Under the pieces are notes generated by a model that worked only from the letters and a program-made list of their open reading frames with translations, was not told the origin of the DNA and did not search any database. A stretch of DNA of 55,152 bases from Candidatus Bathyarchaeota archaeon (lineage in GTDB: Archaea; Thermoproteota; CALKCG01; B24): contig JAGHAZ010000009.1 in assembly GCA_021161255.1 (NCBI GenBank), positions 1 to 55,152 of the forward strand, in the 5' to 3' direction. Positions 7,681 through 16,312 of the stretch are shown piece by piece (the stretch's first letter is position 1; the number at the start of each line of letters is the position of its first letter). The position numbers and the translations under genes were made by a program.

Positions 7681-9137
7681 TAGGCTTTACCTAAGTAGAC
7701 GTATTCACCAGCCTTTCTACCGCAGACTATGCACCTAGCATCCTCAGGAGGCTTAACCCGATTCTTCAACGGTACCCCTCGAACCTCTAGACCCAGCTCC
7801 TGCTTGAGCCTCAGACCGCACTCTTCCCCGTCATAGTCTATCGAGCAGAAGGGCACTATTATAAAGCCACCTTTCTTGGAGAGGTTTTGAACTTGTTCCA
7901 TACTCTCGGCCCTGAAGACCATCGAGTTCATGAACCTCTCAGCTTTCTTCCTCAGGTTTTCGAGGATATCATCCCCAAGCGTCTTTACGGTTTCAACCAT
8001 CTTCTCCAGAGGGGCTTTAACCCTCTTACGGGTATCCCTTCGAAACAGCGTCACGTATTTTCCTTCGACTTCTCTAGGCCCCACCTCCACTCTAACCGGT
8101 ACACCCATCATTTCCCAGTAGTAGTATTTTGCCCCAGGGGTTTTATCCGAGAAATCGGCTTCAACCCTTAAGCCCGCTGACCTAAGCATATCGACGACCG
8201 TTCGCGAATACTCCTCGACTACGTCCTTAGTCTCCTTAGTGGGTATCGGAACCACTACCACCTGTACGGGCGCTATCTCAAACGGAAGCACGAGTCCATT
8301 GTTATCTCCGTGTATCGATATTACGGCGGCTAGTATACGCCATATTCCCGGTCCGTAGCACGTCTGGTAGACGTGCTTACGCTTACCGTCGCTATCGAGG
8401 TACATGATCTCGAATGCTTTAGAGAAGTTCTGACCGAGATAGTGGGTCGAAGCTATCTGGAGAACCCTACCGTCAGGCATGAGACAGTCCGCCGCGAACG
8501 TTTTAACAGCACCCCTAAATTTATCCCACTGAGGCCTCTCAAAGAATATGAACGGTACCCCCAGCCTCTTATGGATGACCTCCTCCGCGACCTCCATGTC
8601 CTCTTCGACCTGTCTGTAGGCATCCTCCTCTGTGGCGAAGACATCATGCGCCTCTATCCATAGAAACTCCCGCCCCCTTATGAGAGGCTTCGTAGCTTTA
8701 GTCTCATACCTAAATACCGAGCAGCTTTGATACAGCTTCAGAGGAAGGTCGGATATACTCCTTATCCATAGAGCATACATCGGGTAGAACGCCGTCTCAG
8801 AAGTCGGTCTTAAAGCCAACCTCTTATCGAGCCTATCGTCCCCCCCATGCGTTATCCAAAATACCTCAGCCCTGAACCCTTCGACGTGCTCCTCCTCCTT
8901 ATACAGATTATCCTCAGGGATTACGGTCGGGAAGAGCACAGGCTTATGACCCCTCCTCTCCAAGGCATCCTCGTAGATACGGTATATTTGTTTAAGCATA
9001 GTCATGGACCAAGGTCTGTGAACGATGAACCCTTTAACGTTGTACCTATCGTCTATAAGCTGGGCTTCCCTGATAATCCTGTTAAACCACTCGGAGAAGT
9101 TCTTCTCCTTATCGACGTTAAACGTCTCCTTAGACAT
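7677..9137 (-). CDS. proS: Prolyl-tRNA synthetase, archaeal/eukaryotic type
   Basis: ProRS charges tRNA-Pro in the cytoplasm. The 486-residue protein lacks the bacterial editing insertion, has class II features (RPTSETAFYPMYALWI, then FRYETK, and GRE-FLWIEAHDVFATEE), an anticodon-binding domain (PIPTKETKDVVEEYSRTVVDMLR) and the archaeal-type C-terminal zinc domain with paired cysteines, ending in an aromatic GKAY. All domains are complete. The start at MSKETFNVDKEKNFSEWFNR is normal. It overlaps the ABC permease tail by 4 bases and lies downstream of the G1P dehydrogenase gene on the same strand with a 56-base gap. Confidence 0.96.
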   Translation of the reverse strand: MSKETFNVDKEKNFSEWFNRIIREAQLIDDRYNVKGFIVHRPWSMTMLKQIYRIYEDALERRGHKPVLFPTVIPEDNLYKEEEHVEGFRAEVFWITHGGDDRLDKRLALRPTSETAFYPMYALWIRSISDLPLKLYQSCSVFRYETKATKPLIRGREFLWIEAHDVFATEEDAYRQVEEDMEVAEEVIHKRLGVPFIFFERPQWDKFRGAVKTFAADCLMPDGRVLQIASTHYLGQNFSKAFEIMYLDSDGKRKHVYQTCYGPGIWRILAAVISIHGDNNGLVLPFEIAPVQVVVVPIPTKETKDVVEEYSRTVVDMLRSAGLRVEADFSDKTPGAKYYYWEMMGVPVRVEVGPREVEGKYVTLFRRDTRKRVKAPLEKMVETVKTLGDDILENLRKKAERFMNSMVFRAESMEQVQNLSKKGGFIIVPFCSIDYDGEECGLRLKQELGLEVRGVPLKNRVKPPEDARCIVCGRKAGEYVYLGKAY

Positions 9138-9193
9138 ACGCTTCCGGGTTTTCTATTCGTTCCGCATCCTTATATAAGGTCTACCGTATCCGT

Positions 9194-10282
9194 CTATATG
9201 ACCTCTGTCTCCGAAGCGACCTCCTCAGCCTTCTCCCTCGACAGCCCCTTAACTCCAAGTATGGTGAACCTCGGCCTTATCCTATGCGCCTGGGTTAAAG
9301 CCTCCACCACATACTCAGGCTCTATACCCAGCTGTTTGGCGTTAACAGGCGCACCGACCTTCACGAGGAAATCCCTTATCTCCCTCCAGTCAAGCTTATG
9401 CAGGTAAGCCATCATTATAGTCCCCACACCGCACTGCATACCATGCTCGGCATGCTCGAATCCATACTTAAGCGAGAGGAGATCTAGGCTGTGGCTGAAC
9501 AGATGCTCAGCCCCGCTGGCCGGTCTACTGCTTCCGGCTATGCTCATGGAAACCCCGCTACCTATCAGAGCCTTAACCACGGTCCTAACGGCCTTCTCTC
9601 CTCCTGTTCTTATGAGGTCTGCTCCAGCCTTGACTATGTTAGCGGCCATAAGAGCCATAGCCGCCGCGTATTCGCTGTACTCCTCTCCTCTAACCTTCCG
9701 AGCTAAAAGCCAGTCGCTCACGGCAACCACCTTAGCTATCAGGTCTCCGCAACCGGCCGCTAGACTTCTTTTGGGGGCTTTAGATATGATAGAGGTATCC
9801 GCTATTATCGCTATAGGAGCCTTGGCTTTAACGTATTCCCTACCCATGTTCTCAGCCACGCTGAGCCTCAGCAGAAAACTGACGACAGGAGATGCTATAC
9901 CGTCGTGTGAAGCAGACGTGGGGATGCTTATAAAAGGCTTATCGAGCCAAGCCGAAGCTAGCTTAGCTACATCTATAACCCTACCGCCTCCCACGCCTAG
10001 AACCACGGTTGAACCGTTGTTCTTAAGCCGTCTAGCTAGCTTCTTGACGCTCAGATAAGTCACGGGCTTAGACTCTACCGAGAAGAGAGAGGTCTTAAAC
10101 CCCCACTCGGTGAGTTTTGAACATATCTCTTCGGCGATCCTTAGGGTGAACGTGGAGCCTGAGACGACCTGGATTCTACTACCCAAGCCGAGTTTACGAA
10201 TTATCGATGGAAGATGCTTCAAGGCCTCTGCGCCCATTACGACGCATCTGGGAAACTCCATGAGCTCCGTTTTAAACTTCAA
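9194..10282 (-). CDS. egsA: sn-glycerol-1-phosphate dehydrogenase
   Basis: The enzyme reduces dihydroxyacetone phosphate to sn-glycerol-1-phosphate, the backbone of all archaeal membrane lipids. The 362-residue protein has the NAD(P)-binding run LGVGGGRVIDVAK (about 95-107), the substrate-proximal PTSASHDGIASP, and likely zinc ligands D170 (GCGD), H250 (GAEH) and H267 (GFEHAEHG). Length is typical. This gene by itself marks the organism as an archaeon, although a few bacteria carry the AraM relative. Its neighbour proS follows on the same strand. Confidence 0.96.
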   Translation of the reverse strand: MKFKTELMEFPRCVVMGAEALKHLPSIIRKLGLGSRIQVVSGSTFTLRIAEEICSKLTEWGFKTSLFSVESKPVTYLSVKKLARRLKNNGSTVVLGVGGGRVIDVAKLASAWLDKPFISIPTSASHDGIASPVVSFLLRLSVAENMGREYVKAKAPIAIIADTSIISKAPKRSLAAGCGDLIAKVVAVSDWLLARKVRGEEYSEYAAAMALMAANIVKAGADLIRTGGEKAVRTVVKALIGSGVSMSIAGSSRPASGAEHLFSHSLDLLSLKYGFEHAEHGMQCGVGTIMMAYLHKLDWREIRDFLVKVGAPVNAKQLGIEPEYVVEALTQAHRIRPRFTILGVKGLSREKAEEVASETEVI

Positions 10283-10351
10283 ACCGAACCAAAAGTAGTT
10301 TTAAACATCGACCAGTTTAAATTTAACTGAAGCCCAGCTAAGGGCTATTTT

Positions 10352-11194
10352 CTAGAATAGCAGAGCCATGAATACTATAGCGACCGTAAGCAGGATGAGT
10401 ATATGTTTAAAACCTAGCTTAACGGTTCCCTCAAGTTTACCCGCGATCAGGCCTGAGAATACGCTTTCGAACGCGGCGAGGTCTATGGCTATCGTCCTAT
10501 ACGTTTCGACGCTCATGATCGTCTTCGCAGTAGCTCCTAGAGGAATAGGTAAACCGGTGGAGGCTATAAACTGGTTGTATATCAGCCACATCGTGAAGAG
10601 TAGTATGAAGACGGTCGTGTAGATTATCATGATGTACGGTCTAACCCGGGAGCTCCGCTCTCTATTCAAACTCTCTACCTCCCGTATGAAAGACGCTAAC
10701 GAGCGGAACACGGGTTTAATATCTCCACCGACTCTTATGGCGGCGGATAAGATGGCGGACACGATCCTCACGTTTTCAGTCCCAGCCTCTTCTGCAAACT
10801 TTTTCATCGCACTCTCGAACTCTACCCCCCACGAAAGTAGGACTACAGCCTTCTTAAGAGGCTTGGTTAAAGGACCATAGTTTCTAGAGCTGCATACCTC
10901 GAAGGCTTGTATAAAGTTTAAACCTGCGTCTTGAAGGTCGGCTAAATCGTCTAACAATACAGGGAGCATGTCGTCTATGAGCCTGATCCTTCGATATGTC
11001 ATCGTATAGAAAAACGCCATCGGCGCGACGGCTATGTCTAGGGCCGCTAGAAGCAGTAGACGCAGGTCGAACCCCCTTAAACCAGTCGAGACCCCGTACA
11101 CCGTTATCATCAAACCTACGGCTATACTCAAGGCGTAGACTATAGGCTTGAAGCCTCTGGACCTCCGTTTCTCAGACGGCTTAGGGCTTTCCAA
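10352..11194 (-). CDS. Type II/IV secretion F-domain membrane protein (TadC-like)
   Basis: This platform protein would sit in the membrane under a type IV pilus or pilus-like machine and couple to the ATPase encoded two genes upstream. It has two N-terminal membrane helices, a cytoplasmic T2SSF helical domain (LLDDLADLQDAGLNFIQAFE, later SAAIRVGGDIKPVFRSLASF) and two or three C-terminal membrane helices. It carries one F domain rather than the two fused in archaellum FlaJ, so the platform is made of two subunits, as in bacterial Tad systems. The start is TTG, 4 bases after the stop of the preceding gene. Confidence 0.82.
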   Translation of the reverse strand: MESPKPSEKRRSRGFKPIVYALSIAVGLMITVYGVSTGLRGFDLRLLLLAALDIAVAPMAFFYTMTYRRIRLIDDMLPVLLDDLADLQDAGLNFIQAFEVCSSRNYGPLTKPLKKAVVLLSWGVEFESAMKKFAEEAGTENVRIVSAILSAAIRVGGDIKPVFRSLASFIREVESLNRERSSRVRPYIMIIYTTVFILLFTMWLIYNQFIASTGLPIPLGATAKTIMSVETYRTIAIDLAAFESVFSGLIAGKLEGTVKLGFKHILILLTVAIVFMALLF

Positions 11195-11198
11195 CGTC

Positions 11199-12080
11199 CT
11201 ACCACCCTGAGAGAACCATGTCTAAGATTAGGAGCGCAGCCGTTGCCGTTACAGGTATAAGCAGATAGATTATTACGTAAGCAAGCGCTATGGGGTTCAG
11301 AAATCCCAAGACGAGTCCTCCGACAAGCCCCATAAGGGTGAGCATGGTCACCATTATAACCGGAAACACTATAAGCACCGTTATGTAGACCTCAGCTATC
11401 AGGTTCAAGGTATCTACGAGCTTCGTAAGGTATAGCCTTCTGGATTCGATAACCCTTTTGAAAGAGGACTCTAGGAAGTTTCTCATATCTCCTCCGGCTT
11501 TAAAGGTGGTCATGTATCCCTGTATGAACTCTCGGAACCTCTCTGACGGGCATCTCATAGCCTCCTCCTCTATAGCGGTTAAGGCGTCTAAACCCAGTAG
11601 GGAAATATCTCTCAGTACGTTTCTGGCGTAATCTTTGACTCCAAATATCTCCCCCTCCTTAGCGAGGAAGTCGAAGATCTGCTCTATAGAGGCTTCGGCC
11701 GAGGCTAGTATCGACATGCAGCCCACGATATAGGCTAGATATCTTTCTATACGCCTCTTCACAGAGCCAGCTACGTAGTGCGGATAAAAGTATAGAATAG
11801 AGAAAACGGTTATGGGTATGATCGTCACCGTTAAGACTCTGACAAGCATAGGCGGGATGAAGGATACGTATCCTATTATAAGCTCAGCTACGACCATAGC
11901 GGCCGGTATCGACACAAGAGTCCAGAAGAACATACCGGCCGCGTAGACCGGAGGACTGATCCTTATGTACGCCCTCAGAAGATTCTCTCTGATCCTACCT
12001 ACTAGGGGATTGAAGACAGAAGCTGGTCTACCCCTGAAGACAAAGTAGCCTATGTTTAGGAATCCTTCAAGACGCTTCAT
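11199..12080 (-). CDS. Type II/IV secretion F-domain membrane protein (TadB-like)
   Basis: This is the second platform subunit (293 aa). It has two membrane helices near residues 45-100, a T2SSF domain (LAYIVGCMSILASAEASIEQ, FKAGGDMRNFLESSFKRVIE) and two C-terminal helices. Its start overlaps the ATPase stop in an ATGA arrangement, and the TadC-like gene follows after 4 bases, so the three are one operon. No pilin, prepilin peptidase or minor subunit gene lies beside it. Confidence 0.82.
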   Translation of the reverse strand: MKRLEGFLNIGYFVFRGRPASVFNPLVGRIRENLLRAYIRISPPVYAAGMFFWTLVSIPAAMVVAELIIGYVSFIPPMLVRVLTVTIIPITVFSILYFYPHYVAGSVKRRIERYLAYIVGCMSILASAEASIEQIFDFLAKEGEIFGVKDYARNVLRDISLLGLDALTAIEEEAMRCPSERFREFIQGYMTTFKAGGDMRNFLESSFKRVIESRRLYLTKLVDTLNLIAEVYITVLIVFPVIMVTMLTLMGLVGGLVLGFLNPIALAYVIIYLLIPVTATAALLILDMVLSGW

Positions 12081-13606
12081 GACGCAGGTTCCCCTTCATC
12101 TCCGTCTAGCGACTCCTCGACTCTCACACGGCTGAAAACGAGATCGGGCGAATACGCGTAGCTCCTTATTATCTCGGCTACCTGGTCAAACCTGCGTATG
12201 TTCCTTTTAACCATCCACTCGAGTATGCGTTTCCTCCGCTCTATCTCCCTCCAAGCCTCTGAGATAGTCATACCGAGATCTCTGGCAACCCGCTCGAACG
12301 TTATACATCGACCGGTGAAGACGAAGGAATCTGTCTTGGGATCCCACCTGTAGATGTCGTTCATCAATATATCCTTCGTCTTATAGTCTAAACCCACTAT
12401 CTCTGTTACGACCTTAGTCCTCCTAGCCGGTAACCCGTTTTTCTCAACCCGGGTCTGAACAGTCGCTATGTTAAGCTGAGCTATAAGATTACGCGGTATA
12501 TTCATAGGTGGGTTTTCAAGCCTCCTTATCGCAGCTATGACAGAGTCCGCGTGGATAGTAGCCATAGCTAGATGCCCGATAGATATCGCCTGAAAGAGCG
12601 TGTAGGCCTCTTCTCCACGTATCTCGCCTACGATTATATAGTCTGGTCTCTGACGGACCGCTGCCTTAAGGAGATCAAAGAGCGTTATCTCCCTAGCCGA
12701 GCTTATATAGGCAGGTCTAGTCACCGACCTAATCCAGTTCTTATGGTAGAGCTGAAGCTCCGGGGTGTCTTCGATCGTGATTATCTTAAGGTCTGGCTTT
12801 ATGAAGTTGGAGAGACAGTTAAGCAGGGTGGTCTTACCGGAGGCAGCTCCTCCGCAGACTAGAACCGAAATCCTGTTCTCGATTAGGAACCACAGCAGAG
12901 CCGCTATCTCCGCCGACAAGGTATTAAGCCTTATCAAGTCGACTATGGTCAACAAGTCTCTTCTAAACTTCCTTATAGTGAAGGTACTTCCATGCTTGGT
13001 GACCTGCCCCCCGAGTGTAAGCTGGATCCTGCTTCCGTCTGGAAGCGAGGCGTCGAGTATCGGGTTAGCTAGGGTTATCATCCTACCGGCTCTATGGGCG
13101 AGCCGTATCACAAACGAATCCAGCTCCCTCTCGTCGTCAAACTTAATGTTCGTAGGTAGGGATTCATAGTCTCTATGCCACACGTATATAGGTATGCCGA
13201 CGCCGTTGCAGCTGATATCCTCGATAAGCGGGTCCCTCATCAACACGTCTATCTTACCGTAACCGATGAAGTCTCTGACTATATAGTAGGCAAGCTTCTC
13301 GAAGTTCTCCTTAACAGGCAACCTATACCGCTTTATCACATCTCTCATACGTTCTTTAAGATACTCGGTGGCATCCTTCTCGTCCTTGAAAGACGAAAAC
13401 GTCACGTCGAGCGTCTCTATAAGGTGATTTTTTATCTCGTCGAGGACCTTAACCTCTTCTTCAGAGAGAGTAGGCTCCTGGACCTCGTAGACCATCTCGT
13501 TGGTCACAGGATTCATAGTCAAGACGGCATATGCATTAGGCGGGTTGATAGGCCAGACGCGTATCACATGCCTAGGACGACCACCTTCTCTACCGCTTTC
13601 GACCAT
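12077..13606 (-). CDS. Type II/IV secretion (pilus/archaellum-like) assembly ATPase
   Basis: This hexameric ATPase of the GspE/FlaI/VirB11 superfamily would drive pilus assembly or secretion. The 509-residue protein has an N-terminal domain, then Walker A GGAASGKT (252-259), the Asp box IEDTPE (278-283), Walker B IIVGEIRGEE (324-333) and the His box GHLAMATIHAD (344-354). All catalytic boxes are intact. The start is ATG at 13606. Upstream, between 13620 and 13680, is an AT-rich stretch with TTTTTAAATTTT on the minus strand that suits a promoter. It leads the operon with the two platform genes. Confidence 0.93.
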   Translation of the reverse strand: MVESGREGGRPRHVIRVWPINPPNAYAVLTMNPVTNEMVYEVQEPTLSEEEVKVLDEIKNHLIETLDVTFSSFKDEKDATEYLKERMRDVIKRYRLPVKENFEKLAYYIVRDFIGYGKIDVLMRDPLIEDISCNGVGIPIYVWHRDYESLPTNIKFDDERELDSFVIRLAHRAGRMITLANPILDASLPDGSRIQLTLGGQVTKHGSTFTIRKFRRDLLTIVDLIRLNTLSAEIAALLWFLIENRISVLVCGGAASGKTTLLNCLSNFIKPDLKIITIEDTPELQLYHKNWIRSVTRPAYISSAREITLFDLLKAAVRQRPDYIIVGEIRGEEAYTLFQAISIGHLAMATIHADSVIAAIRRLENPPMNIPRNLIAQLNIATVQTRVEKNGLPARRTKVVTEIVGLDYKTKDILMNDIYRWDPKTDSFVFTGRCITFERVARDLGMTISEAWREIERRKRILEWMVKRNIRRFDQVAEIIRSYAYSPDLVFSRVRVEESLDGDEGEPAS

Positions 13607-13739
13607 AGACGTCTTTCAAAAATTGAAAAGCCAGGAAAATTTAAAAACTTAGCTAACCAGCTCGAATACAATACGTCTTAACGACGTAGCATATTACTCT
13701 ACAATTGCTCTAAAACACTCGAAAACTCTAAACCTAAGA

Positions 13740-14321
13740 CTATCTACTATAGGTACCCACAAGCTTCGCATAAGCTATGACATGCCCCACACAGGCGTTT
13801 AGAACCTGTTTAGCCGTCGAACCTGGTGAGAGACCGAGCTCCCTATCCAAGGCTAGAAGCAGAAAAACATACCTATGTTCCTCCCCGGTAGGCGGATAGG
13901 GACCTCCATAACCTATCGTACCATAATCGTTCCTGCCTTGAACACCATACGCCGTCGTTTCCTCATGCGGAACCCCGCTGGGAAGACCGTCGAGGTCAGC
14001 TGGTATATCGTAGAGAAGCCAGTGATAGAATATCCCACCTGGCGCATCTGGGTCGTAAACTATCAAAACGAAACAAGCAGCGTCTTCAGGTGCGCCCGAC
14101 CAAGAAAGCGGAGGAGATAGGTCGCCTGCTTCGTGAGAGTACATACTTGGAATGGGCGCTCCGTCGACGAAACTCGGCGACTCAAGCGTAAACCTCAGCT
14201 CGACGTCAGATATCAGCTCTTCCGGGTTATCGACCTCACCCTGAGAGGTGAGGAAATATACGCCTACCGCAGTCGCGGCTACGATAACGATTACAGCGGT
14301 TAAGACTATGCTCCTTCTCAT
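13740..14321 (-). CDS. PEBP / YbhB-YbcL (Raf kinase inhibitor-like) lipoprotein-like secreted protein
   Basis: The 193-residue protein has an N-terminal hydrophobic helix (IVLTAVIVIVAATAVGVYFL) and a complete PEBP domain: the ligand-pocket motifs YDPDAPGG-x-FYHWLLYDIP and GYGGPYPPTGEEHRYVF are intact. PEBPs bind anionic ligands; in prokaryotes their role is uncertain. The N-terminal helix suggests it is anchored on the outer face of the membrane. It is monocistronic by position, reading away from the broken methyltransferase. Confidence 0.88.
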   Translation of the reverse strand: MRRSIVLTAVIVIVAATAVGVYFLTSQGEVDNPEELISDVELRFTLESPSFVDGAPIPSMYSHEAGDLSPPLSWSGAPEDAACFVLIVYDPDAPGGIFYHWLLYDIPADLDGLPSGVPHEETTAYGVQGRNDYGTIGYGGPYPPTGEEHRYVFLLLALDRELGLSPGSTAKQVLNACVGHVIAYAKLVGTYSR

Positions 14322-14439
14322 CTGAAGATGATGCGGAAGAGGAGGTTTTATAAGCTTAATGTCCTGCGACGGTTAGGCATATCTTTCGACGAACACCTTC
14401 GGAGGATCAATCATTTATGGCATAACACGCCATATTCTG

Positions 14440-15069
14440 GTGGATAACCAGATGCTCAACATTCTAAATAACATATTCATACGTCTACAGAGATGGGTTC
14501 AGGGAATACCTGGTGGGTCGGCGCATCTATACGATAAACTCGCGACTAGATACCTCGAGCCATCCTATGACCATGTCGTAGAGGAGCTTAGAGACAGGGG
14601 ATTCCGGCTGGGATTTGATAGTCGAAGTGGGCTGCGGAACTGGAAAGCTTCTTTTGAAGGTCGCCGAGAAGCTGAAACCCATGCGCATCATAGGAACCGA
14701 CATATCGCGTGCGATGATAAAGATATCCAAACGGAACGCGTCTGAAAGCCGTGACCTCGTCGACCTTATCCTGAGCACAGGCACTCTCCACCATATACGA
14801 CAGCCCCAGAAGTTTTTCAACGAGCGCATAAGAGTGCTCAGGAAGAACGGAGAAGCATGGATATACGAGTTCTCACATGACGTAGAATGCAAAACTTCAA
14901 AGCCATCAAAAGACCACGCATATTTCTTAGGATCTCCGCCGCATTACACGGCATATCCAGAAGAATCTTCGAGAAGGGATACATCAAGGACGCTCTGGAA
15001 AAAGGCAGATACAAGTATAGGCTCAGCTATAACGCGGTGGTAATGAAACTTATACTCAGTAAAACCTAA
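14440..15069 (+). pseudogene. Class I SAM-dependent methyltransferase, frameshifted and internally deleted
   Basis: Pieces of one methyltransferase lie in two frames. The start (AHLYDKLATRYLEPSYDHVVEEL) is in one frame; near 14600 it must shift to reach DLIVEVGCGTGKLLLKVAEKL, the SAM-binding motif I, then GTDISRAMIKISKRNA. The usual 15-20 residues with motif II are missing before DLVDLILSTGTLHHI, an internal deletion. After WIYEFSHDVE, near 14890, a second shift returns to the first frame for the tail (FEKGYIKDALEKGRYKYRLSYNAVVMKL). Two frameshifts plus a deletion make this a dead gene rather than a sequencing error. The substrate is unknown. Confidence 0.82.
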
Positions 15070-15131
15070 GCGAAAAATTTACCTGGAAGATACCTAGTAT
15101 TTTTCGATGTACCCATTTTAGAAAGATATGT

Positions 15132-15205
15132 GGCCGCCGTAACGTAGCCTGGCAGCGTACGGGCCTGTGGAGCCCGGAGGCCGGGTTCAAATCCCGGCGG
15201 CGGCC
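15132..15205 (+). tRNA. tRNA-His (GTG), G-1 encoded
   Basis: The sequence folds into a cloverleaf: acceptor GCCGCCG with CGGCGGC, D-stem ACGT/GCGT, anticodon stem CGGGC/GCCCG with loop CTGTGGA (anticodon GTG), T-arm CCGGG-TTCAAAT-CCCGG, and discriminator C73. The G at 15132 pairs with C73 and is the extra G-1 identity base of tRNA-His, encoded in the gene. No intron and no encoded CCA. Confidence 0.94.
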
Positions 15206-15428
15206 TTTTGATTCTTAAAAAGAGCCCTGAATCGAGCGTATTTTATCTTGATGAAATTGCCCTGAGAACAATCTCGCTGGAATATGTATTGGCGAATATT
15301 CGGCTTCCTCTTAAGATGTGTTCACTCCAGCGAAACGCGGCAAGAGATAGTGCTTGAGCATAGCGTCTAAGGAATCCTGTGATTTGCTACTGCTCATTCG
15401 GTTTCTATATGGTTTTCGACTCGGTGGT

Positions 15429-16124
15429 TTACGCCGTTTTTAGTTCAAGAGCTAGTCCATCGTCGGTTAGGTATAGTCTATGCCAGTCTAAGGTGTGTTT
15501 CGTCAGCGACTTTGCAACCCTTATCTCTACGGTGCTTTCGCGTTCCCTAGTCTCTATCACATAGTCACATATGGATTTCAGGTTTTCCTCGGCGCTCCTA
15601 CTTTGGACGCCAGTATTTAAAAGGTATAGGACTACGCCCTTGTTTTTTCTAGTCTTCGCCTTAAGCCGGTAAACAAGGTTTAGCACAAGCCCCTCATCGC
15701 CTATGATCGTGAATAGTTGGGATATGGAGTGGATGAGTATCCTCGTCACGTCGTCCTCTATCCTGTAGAAGATTTCCCTGACGGCCTCTATACCTGTGAA
15801 CTCTGGAAGTTCGACGAGCTGAGTATATTGGGTGATGACGGGAGCGTAGTAGACGAAACTCAGCTTTCCAGCATCCACGTAGGGCTTCAAGTCCCATCCA
15901 TAGTTAAGCCTCAGCTGAATAGTCAATGTTTCAAGGTCTTGGTTAGTACTCAAGCAGAAGCACTTCTCACCATTCTTCAAACCCTCGTAGAGGAACTGAA
16001 AACCCAGGTGAGACTTAAGCGTACCGACGGGGCCTACGAGAACCACGCTAGAACCCTCGAGGAAGCCTCCCTGAAGAAGAGAATCCAGACCCTTGATCCC
16101 TGTCTTAACTTGGCTAACTTCCAT
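15429..16124 (-). CDS. RecA/KaiC-like ATPase with altered Walker A
   Basis: The protein (231 aa) has the KaiC/RadA-type opening VKTGIKGLDSLLQGGFLEGS and a P-loop that reads GPVGTLKS, in which the usual Gly before Lys is Leu; the Lys-Ser pair is kept. A later TRILIHSISQLF segment occupies the Walker B position but lacks a clear terminal Asp. Archaea have many such KaiC-like or GvpD-like proteins acting as signalling or regulatory ATPases. The substitutions suggest weak or no ATP hydrolysis. I chose ATG 16124 because homology begins at MEVSQVKTG; an upstream frame extends to 16181. It diverges from the amidohydrolase gene. Confidence 0.75.
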   Translation of the reverse strand: MEVSQVKTGIKGLDSLLQGGFLEGSSVVLVGPVGTLKSHLGFQFLYEGLKNGEKCFCLSTNQDLETLTIQLRLNYGWDLKPYVDAGKLSFVYYAPVITQYTQLVELPEFTGIEAVREIFYRIEDDVTRILIHSISQLFTIIGDEGLVLNLVYRLKAKTRKNKGVVLYLLNTGVQSRSAEENLKSICDYVIETRERESTVEIRVAKSLTKHTLDWHRLYLTDDGLALELKTA

Positions 16125-16312
16125 CGACAACCATAAATTTCCAAGAAAAATAAAAACATTACCAAGAATAGAACATGACATTATAAAAGCATCGACGCCC
16201 TCTAGCTCTACTTCACAGAAGATGCCACCATCATTTTCTTCAAATCTCTAGTCGAGGACTAAACGTTTCTCAGTGTTAGATTTATCTACTTACGCTTAAG
16301 TAAATTCTTGGT

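Noticed and set aside
9540-10058. Long plus-strand frame opposite the G1P dehydrogenase gene
   Set aside because: It is a shadow of egsA: low-complexity Ala/Leu/Ser composition, no family match, and the minus-strand gene has all its motifs.
14527-14892. Minus-strand frame over the broken methyltransferase
   Set aside because: The plus strand holds recognisable methyltransferase motifs in two frames; the minus frame has no recognisable domain.
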